A stretch of DNA of 10,613 nucleotides from contig JAHQWF010000067.1 of NCBI GenBank assembly GCA_029856055.1, positions 1-10,613 of the forward strand, given 5' to 3'. Position 1 is the first letter of the stretch. Every line of letters starts with the position of its first letter. The DNA comes from Candidatus Njordarchaeota archaeon (GTDB lineage Archaea; Asgardarchaeota; Njordarchaeia; Njordarchaeales; Njordarchaeaceae). Shown in pieces: positions 6,206-10,613 of the stretch. The position numbers were made by a program, and so were the translations under genes. Below the pieces are notes generated by a model. The model made no database searches and was not told the DNA's origin. It saw only the letters and a program-made list of their open reading frames with translations.

Positions 6206-7063
6206 ATGCTAAAGGAGAAATTACAGGAAGAATTAAGAACTATAATTGATGAGAATCTGATTAGATATTTACCATCTAGGTATCCTCAACTCGGTTCAGC
6301 CATTCTAATTCGATTAAAAAAGGAACTAATACCTTATCGAGAAATTATTGGAGATAAAATATTAGAGATGAATAAAAGTGCTGAAAGTGTTTGGCTCATT
6401 AAGAGCCCAACAACAGGCATGTTTAGGGAGCCTCATGTAGAATGCATAGCAGGAGATTGTAATCCGATCGTAATTCATAAAGAACTAAAGACAAAATTTA
6501 TTATAGATATATCAAAATTGACGTTCAGCCCTGGCAACGCTGGAGAAAGACGCCAGTTAGTTGAAATAGTAAATAATAATCAGGTTATTGTAGATTTCTT
6601 CGCTTGTTGTGGTAATCTATCGCTTCCGATTGCTGTTAATAAAAAAATTAAAAGACTTATAGCGATAGAAGCTAATGCTTATGCATACTCGTTTCTAATC
6701 GAAAATATCGTATTAAATAAGTTAATTCATGTTGTAAGCCCTTTTTTGATGGATAATCATTATTGGTCTTCTTTCAATATAGCAGATCATGTATTGTTAG
6801 GGTTTCTCCCAGCTCCAGATCTTTATCAAGTAGAATTGGCTGTAAGGACGCTTAGACCTCAAGGTGGAATAATACATTACCACTGGATATCAAGTGAGAC
6901 TAAATATAAAAAGGATATTGATAAATTAATCTCATTTATCGAATCGATGTCAAGAAACACTCAGATAATTGATATTCACAAGATAAAAAGCTTATCACCA
7001 AGAATAAATCATTATGTAGCTAGAATATATGTCTTTATGAAACAGTATTACGGAAGATTTTAA
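6206..7063 (+). CDS. TYW2/Trm5 family tRNA G37-modification enzyme, TYW2-like
   Basis: Class I SAM-fold enzyme of the Trm5/TYW2 family, which acts on guanosine or wyosine precursors at tRNA position 37. From the ATG it is 285 residues. An N-terminal domain leads to GMFREPHVECIAG (71-83), FSPGNAGER (107-115), SAM motif I DFFACCGNLSL (130-140), the acidic end of the next strand IEAN (154-157), LGFLPAP (198-204) and GGIIHYH (220-226). The LGFLP and IHYH segments resemble TYW2 (aminocarboxypropyl transfer to 4-demethylwyosine) more than Trm5, whose motif reads NLP. Motif I is unusual: ACCG replaces the common AGIG. The ATG was chosen because it follows the preceding stop by 11 bases with AGGG upstream; a TTG at 6158 in frame would add 16 residues and overlap the gene before it. 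Probably cotranscribed with the Rpp21-like gene. Confidence 0.8.
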   Translation: MLKEKLQEELRTIIDENLIRYLPSRYPQLGSAILIRLKKELIPYREIIGDKILEMNKSAESVWLIKSPTTGMFREPHVECIAGDCNPIVIHKELKTKFIIDISKLTFSPGNAGERRQLVEIVNNNQVIVDFFACCGNLSLPIAVNKKIKRLIAIEANAYAYSFLIENIVLNKLIHVVSPFLMDNHYWSSFNIADHVLLGFLPAPDLYQVELAVRTLRPQGGIIHYHWISSETKYKKDIDKLISFIESMSRNTQIIDIHKIKSLSPRINHYVARIYVFMKQYYGRF

Positions 7064-7407
7064 TAAAAAATCTGAAACCTATGCATCTGTGAATGCGGTA
7101 TTTTTTTCCCCTTATCATCCTCGAAGTATATTTTAGCTTCCGGATGAATCAATCCTAGCTCCTCAGCGATCATTATAACTTTAATACCTATCAGATTCAA
7201 TACATCTGCTTGCTCAAGAAGATACCTTAATTCGTTTTCACTAACTAATCTCCCACCGTAAAACCTTTCTGACACCTTTATCTCTATCTTACCATACTTA
7301 AGAACTTTACCTAGAAGTTCTCTATCACATGCAGCTATTATGATTCCAAATTCCCTTGTGCTTATTTCTCTTACCCATGCAATTTTCTCATTACTTTCAC
7401 TATTCAA
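7060..7407 (-). CDS. DUF424 family archaeal protein
   Basis: Small archaeal protein of the DUF424 family, whose function is not established to my knowledge. Hallmarks are AACDRELLGK (30-39 counted from the upstream TTG at 7422), the FYGG segment (54-57), ADVLNLIG (72-79) and the closing IPHSQMHRFQ (108-117). Two TTG starts are in frame: 7422 and 7407. The one at 7407 has GAGG nine bases upstream and is chosen here, giving 115 residues; the longer form has 120. The stop codon overlaps that of the TYW2-like gene on the other strand (shared TTAA at 7060-7063), so the two are tail to tail. The promoter is probably the palindromic TATA-like box at 7500-7513. The family call is confident; the biochemical role is unknown. 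Confidence 0.85.
   Translation of the reverse strand: MNSESNEKIAWVREISTREFGIIIAACDRELLGKVLKYGKIEIKVSERFYGGRLVSENELRYLLEQADVLNLIGIKVIMIAEELGLIHPEAKIYFEDDKGKKIPHSQMHRFQIFY
7101..7107 (+). terminator. T7 tract downstream of the TYW2-like gene
   Basis: A run of seven T on the plus strand lies 38 bases after the TYW2-like stop codon, inside the antisense of the DUF424 gene. It is a plausible archaeal U-tract terminator for the plus-strand transcript, although it also simply encodes the GKKIP segment of the other gene. Confidence 0.3.
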
Positions 7408-7485
7408 TATATTCTTCCTCAATTAAATAGAGAGACATAGATTCTACATGCAAAGAGCCCTAATGATAACAAGAGTAATAACTGA

Positions 7486-7497
7486 TTTATCTTAAAA
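7486..7497 (+). promoter_or_regulatory. TATA-like box for the second C/D box sRNA candidate
   Basis: TTTATCTTAAAA on the plus strand is centred about 22-25 bases before the C box of the candidate sRNA at 7513. The region is generally AT-rich, so the match alone is weak. Confidence 0.25.
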
Positions 7498-7499
7498 TT

Positions 7500-7513
7500 A
7501 ATTTATATAAATT
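7500..7513 (-). promoter_or_regulatory. Palindromic TATA-like box for the DUF424 gene
   Basis: AATTTATATAAATT is a perfect 14-base palindrome. On the minus strand it would place the start of transcription near 7480 and give the DUF424 mRNA a leader of roughly 60-75 bases. Confidence 0.35.
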
Positions 7514-7572
7514 GGATGAGGAGGGTCTCGAGCTCTGAATATCAATATGATTAAGCCTAATTACTGATACAT
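7510..7572 (+). ncRNA. Candidate C/D box sRNA (2'-O-methylation guide)
   Basis: C/D architecture in the 152-base gap between the DUF424 gene and the specificity-domain gene: a C box with core GATGA (7513-7519, 5 of 7 to RUGAUGA), a 15-base spacer, D' box CTGA (7535-7538), an 8-base spacer, C' box ATGATTA (7547-7553, 6 of 7), a 10-base spacer, and D box CTGA (7564-7567). A T-rich tract (CTTTTTCTT) follows on the same strand at about 7579-7587 and could end transcription. Archaeal C/D sRNAs are about 50-65 bases with this box order; they bind L7Ae, Nop5 and fibrillarin. By the usual rule the modified bases would pair with positions 7530 and 7559. It shares the string GCTCTGA with the element at 5891. 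Targets were not identified. Confidence 0.4.
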
Positions 7573-7574
7573 TT

Positions 7575-8609
7575 CTACCTTTTTCTTAAAACATATGATT
7601 GTAGTAATGACCTATCTGTTTCACTCAAGTTATATATATCGTATACTAACTCATTTAATTCAGCGACTTTGAGAGATATTTCCTCCTCTATGCTTTCTTT
7701 AAGCAAAGCATATTCTTCAACATCTTCATTTATTTCATTCAACTTGGCAGCAATCTTCATTATAATTTTAACTTGTTTTACTATTTGTTTTATCTCCTCT
7801 TTTTCACCTATCTTAATAGGAAGTATATTTAGATTTGGTGGTATGTATAGATAATATTTCCCTTTGGGCTTTCTTGAACCCCTCTTAGTTAGCCGTGGAG
7901 CATATAACTTGTAAAAAAACTCAATTACATCTGAATTAAGTAGCCCTAAAAGATAATGTAATCCATATGTATCAAAAGGTAAATCTCTTTTTATTTCGTG
8001 ATACGTCTCAACGAATTTTTCTATGTCTAAATCGCTTTCATTGAGTTCTTTCCACTTAATGACATATTCTAATAATTCTTTTTCATCGAACCAAAACCTC
8101 ACAATTGAGGTACTATCTAACACATAGTATTTGCCCTCCTCGTATGCAAATGAGTTAAATCTAGATATATATGGTGATAATATCTTTTCAATCTCAAACA
8201 TCTTTGGGCTAAGAGGTTCTTCTAACTCCCACCAACTCCGCTTATATACCCATACCGCCCCTCTCCGCTCCAATATTGTTTTAAAACTTGATAAATACCT
8301 CATCGCATTTGGATATTTATCCTTGAATTCGCTTCCTGTTGCATAGATTATCCATCTATTAACCCACTTATATCGAAAAGGGAAAACATCTTTCCCTCTC
8401 AGCAAAGGTCTCAACGCTTCTTTTTCTATGTCATATTTCTCTATCTCTTGATCAGTAACTACAAAAATATGCAATACTCCAGTCCATATACCTCTGTAAA
8501 CGTTACATAGGTTGTCAAGTCTTATAGTTTTATCACGTATTCGTTCATATAACTCAGCATATTTTTTAGGTATAGGTTTAGGTCTAAACAACATCGCCAT
8601 CTGCGACAT
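7575..8609 (-). CDS. TaqI/Eco57I-type DNA specificity domain protein without methyltransferase domain
   Basis: The 344 residues resemble only the C-terminal target-recognition part of class I N6-adenine methyltransferases and type IIG restriction enzymes (TaqI-like C-terminal specificity domain). Landmarks are LCNVYRGIWTGVLHIFVV (34-51), LRPLLRGKDV (66-75), a YPNAMRYLSSFKTILERR segment (99-116), LLGLLNSDVIEFFYKLY (220-236), YLYIPPNLNILPI (253-265) and a charged coiled-coil-like tail from about 268. No NPPY catalytic motif or SAM-binding segment is present here or just upstream, so it cannot methylate alone. The first ATG is 3 bases after the CPBP gene, with GAGG touching it; ATGs at 8600 and 8594 have better spacing and may be the true start. 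It may be a partner of a catalytic subunit elsewhere, or a remnant. Confidence 0.75.
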   Translation of the reverse strand: MSQMAMLFRPKPIPKKYAELYERIRDKTIRLDNLCNVYRGIWTGVLHIFVVTDQEIEKYDIEKEALRPLLRGKDVFPFRYKWVNRWIIYATGSEFKDKYPNAMRYLSSFKTILERRGAVWVYKRSWWELEEPLSPKMFEIEKILSPYISRFNSFAYEEGKYYVLDSTSIVRFWFDEKELLEYVIKWKELNESDLDIEKFVETYHEIKRDLPFDTYGLHYLLGLLNSDVIEFFYKLYAPRLTKRGSRKPKGKYYLYIPPNLNILPIKIGEKEEIKQIVKQVKIIMKIAAKLNEINEDVEEYALLKESIEEEISLKVAELNELVYDIYNLSETDRSLLQSYVLRKR

Positions 8610-8612
8610 CCT

Positions 8613-9560
8613 CTAAATATCCATGTTACCAAATTTTCTCAAAAGAAATATGATAATTCCTAGAATACCTAGACCCAAAATAACGAAATACAATAAGCTT
8701 ATAATTAATAGTAAATAAAGTTGGTAAAGTGGATCGTAAATAAGAACTATAACAATGAATGTAGCTAATGTATTCCACGCCCAATGAAAAACTATCGAAG
8801 ATACTATACCGCCTCGAATAGCGACATATGCAAGGAATAATCCTAGAAAAGTGGCTTGAAACAACTTATTGAACTCCCAGCCACCCCACAGGTGTGCTAG
8901 GCCAAATGATAAACTGCTTATAAGCGCAAAAAGAACATCATAGTTATCGATGTTATCTTTTCCTCTAAACACTATTTCGGTTATCTTATCCCTGTTAAAC
9001 TTCATTTTTTCTTTTACCGCAATTGGGACTAATAACAACAATAATCTGAAGATAGACTCTTCAAAAAATGGAGCGAACACCGTGGCTGAGAAACTATAAT
9101 AAATAACGACCGGCAAAGGAACGCTCTTTGTGGGAGGATTTAACGGGGCAAGCAGAATTAAAACTAAGCTCACTAGAAAACCTATATAAAAAGCCTCTGA
9201 GAAAGTCATAATATATTTCTTTCCAAACCCTTTTATTTCTTTTATTAATCCGACCCTTTGATTAAATAGAAGATAAAAGAAACTTATAGTTAATAGTGCG
9301 ACAAGAGCTAAAGTAATGTAAACAAATTCTGTAATATTTAATTTAGTATGAAAAAATATTCTACCTGACAAATCAGCTATAACATTAAGGTAAATGTCGG
9401 TTGTAATCACTTTTATTAAAAAGTTAATGAAGTTAAGGAACAGAAATAACAGGATTAGCAATGTTATAGATCCATATAATCTTTTGATAAAACTTCTCTT
9501 AGCTAGATCTTCTTCATCAAGCAAGATAACCCCGATGTATGTTTTATTTCTCACGGACAT
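8613..9560 (-). CDS. CPBP family intramembrane glutamic protease (Abi/CAAX type)
   Basis: Multi-pass membrane protein of the CPBP family (Rce1/CAAX protease and bacteriocin-immunity 'Abi' relatives). From the ATG it is 315 residues. The three conserved motifs are intact: EESIFR (167-172, Glu-Glu with Arg), FGLAH (219-223) and FHWAWN (258-263, His and Asn), which together form the proposed active site. There are about seven or eight hydrophobic segments, the first near 33-50 and the last near 282-307. ATG at 9560 is preferred: a TATA-like AAATTAAATAAAT lies about 20-30 bases upstream, so it may be leaderless; TTG at 9572 and GTG at 9554 (with GGTGAT before it) are alternatives. It is 17 bp downstream of one helical-protein gene and 3 bp upstream of the specificity-domain gene. 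Substrate unknown. Confidence 0.9.
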   Translation of the reverse strand: MSVRNKTYIGVILLDEEDLAKRSFIKRLYGSITLLILLFLFLNFINFLIKVITTDIYLNVIADLSGRIFFHTKLNITEFVYITLALVALLTISFFYLLFNQRVGLIKEIKGFGKKYIMTFSEAFYIGFLVSLVLILLAPLNPPTKSVPLPVVIYYSFSATVFAPFFEESIFRLLLLLVPIAVKEKMKFNRDKITEIVFRGKDNIDNYDVLFALISSLSFGLAHLWGGWEFNKLFQATFLGLFLAYVAIRGGIVSSIVFHWAWNTLATFIVIVLIYDPLYQLYLLLIISLLYFVILGLGILGIIIFLLRKFGNMDI

Positions 9561-9579
9561 CACCGCAGGCAAGATGCAT

Positions 9580-10077
9580 TTATTTAATTTTATTGATCCT
9601 CATAATTATTGATTCTAACACATACTTAATTCCTGTTAATTCTTTTGCTCCTTCTTTATCTATTATAAATGACAATTCACTAAAAGTTACTAGTAGTTCT
9701 CTCATAAGACTTTCACATGTTTTATCTGCAAGCATTAAAGTTAAAAACAATGATATCGCTTCCACATAAGCACCTACTAATTCATTTAAATATTTCTTTT
9801 GACTCATGTAAATCGAAGCAATAAATCTAGCTATTTCCCTATGGATTAACGCTGCTAGACATAAAATATTTAGGTTCCTTGACTCATAAGCTAGCTTTTC
9901 TAGATAATCTGGATCTGGTAAATAACCTTTAGAAGCCTTACTCTTAATCTCTTTCAGTAATTTATTTTCTTTCGCGTAATCATGAACAATCCTTTTATAA
10001 ATACTAATAATGTTCTCTACATTTCTTACCACAGTATCGGCGAATTTAATCCATTTCAAATTTATTTCTTTGACCAA
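9580..10077 (-). CDS. Hypothetical helical protein, 165 residues
   Basis: Not recognised. The 165 residues look almost wholly alpha-helical, with a charged N-terminal half (KRIVHDYAKENKLLKEIK near 28-45), one short loop around GYLPDPDYL (51-59), then more hydrophobic helices (LNILCLAALIHREIARFIA, 69-87, and AISLFLTLMLA, 107-117). No signal peptide is evident and the hydrophobic stretches are interrupted by charges, so a soluble helical bundle is more likely than a membrane protein. The start is TTG at 10077, inside the end of the upstream gene (16-base overlap), with AAGGGG upstream as a ribosome binding site. The overlap argues for translation coupled to that gene, and the CPBP gene follows after about 20 bases. 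Confidence 0.65.
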   Translation of the reverse strand: MVKEINLKWIKFADTVVRNVENIISIYKRIVHDYAKENKLLKEIKSKASKGYLPDPDYLEKLAYESRNLNILCLAALIHREIARFIASIYMSQKKYLNELVGAYVEAISLFLTLMLADKTCESLMRELLVTFSELSFIIDKEGAKELTGIKYVLESIIMRINKIK

Positions 10078-10613
10078 TAGAATAACCCCTTCGCTATCTT
10101 ATCTACCGGAATTCCTCTTAAGGAACCTATTTTTTTAGCTGTTGATAAACAAAATTCATATATTTTATTGAACCCTAAATCTTTTGCTACTAGAGCTTTC
10201 GTTAGGTATGCGAGCAGTAATAGTAATTGATATGTTTCCTTTCTCAAATCACTTGAATATACTAAGTGATTAATCAGATCTGTCACTCTGTTTAAGTCTT
10301 TCTTATCCGGTTTAGTAATTACCTTATAAATAATATCACAGATCTTAGCTCCGACACACGCGTCGCAAATTAAGTATCTTCGTATGTCATAAAGTATTAA
10401 TCTCAATTTTGATGGTTTGAGGATTAAGACTAGTGTTATTGATGCAATAACCTTGTCATCTTCGCTTAACTTGTTTAGCAGGAACAGGTCCTTTACATAT
10501 GTTCTTATGCTTCGATCTAAATCTCCTGTTCCTTTGAACTTTCTAATTATGTTGGGAAGAAATTTAGAAAAACCTCGTAGATTTTGTTTGAAATATTTCT
10601 TTATCTCTTCATC
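10062..10613 (-). CDS. Hypothetical helical protein, 5' end outside window
   Basis: Not recognised. The frame is open from the stop at 10062 to the right edge, so at least 183 codons are present and the true start is beyond the window. A TTG at 10406 is merely internal, since the upstream codons read smoothly (KKYFKQNLRGFSKFLPNI, then DLFLLNKLSEDDKVIASI). The product is helical, with Cys residues in YLICDACVGAKICD and one later (FCLSTAK), and a C-terminus GIPVDKIAKGLFYWSKK. It overlaps the next gene by 16 bases, suggesting a common operon and possibly interacting products. It is similar in style (all-helical, Leu/Ile/Lys-rich) to that gene, but no shared motif is visible by eye. Confidence 0.7.
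   Translation of the reverse strand, partial: DEEIKKYFKQNLRGFSKFLPNIIRKFKGTGDLDRSIRTYVKDLFLLNKLSEDDKVIASITLVLILKPSKLRLILYDIRRYLICDACVGAKICDIIYKVITKPDKKDLNRVTDLINHLVYSSDLRKETYQLLLLLAYLTKALVAKDLGFNKIYEFCLSTAKKIGSLRGIPVDKIAKGLFYWSKK

Noticed and set aside
10062..10406. A complete 114-residue gene starting at TTG 10406
   Set aside because: The same frame continues without stop and with protein-like sequence to the window edge, so this is the 3' part of a longer gene.
1..10613. CRISPR array or tRNA/rRNA genes
   Set aside because: No regularly spaced direct repeats and no tRNA- or rRNA-like stretches were seen on either strand.

Overview
The window looks like chromosome from a hyperthermophilic crenarchaeon of the Thermoprotei, perhaps a relative of Ignisphaera or other Desulfurococcales; the genus is a guess. 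The evidence is the gene set (Cbf5, isopentenyl phosphate kinase, a DUF424 protein, a TYW2/Trm5-type enzyme, an RNase P Rpp21-like protein), AT-rich DNA, frequent TTG/GTG starts, GGTG-type ribosome binding sites, TATA-like boxes, and two C/D box sRNA-like elements. There are no gene deserts over 300 bases; the largest gap is 171 bases.

Layout. Bases 1-466 carry the 3' part of an IS transposase, cut by the window edge. Bases 522-5771 are a minus-strand block, in transcription order: cbf5 (H/ACA pseudouridine synthase), a DHH phosphoesterase, isopentenyl phosphate kinase, a HypE-like AIR synthase family protein, and glutamate dehydrogenase. The DHH and kinase genes are 2 bp apart, and the AIR synthase-like gene follows closely. 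Glutamate dehydrogenase appears to have its own promoter. Bases 5772-5942 are a divergent promoter region. On the plus side this leads into a C/D box-like RNA element that runs into the start codon of a short Rpp21-like gene, followed by a wyosine-type tRNA modification enzyme (TYW2-like). That plus-strand pair ends tail to tail, with overlapping stop codons, against a minus-strand DUF424 gene. The 152-base gap after it contains a second C/D box sRNA candidate.

Bases 7575-10613 hold a minus-strand cluster, in transcription order: an unrecognised helical protein open at the right edge of the window, a second unrecognised helical protein overlapping it by 16 bp, a CPBP-family membrane protease, and a TaqI/Eco57I-type DNA-recognition domain with no methyltransferase catalytic part.

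The centre of the window is an RNA-processing neighbourhood: H/ACA enzyme, C/D box RNAs, RNase P protein and tRNA modification enzyme. The most interesting points are the C/D element overlapping the Rpp21-like start, an apparent +1 frameshift in that gene exactly where its zinc-ribbon Cys pair should form, and the orphan specificity-domain / CPBP / helical-protein cluster.
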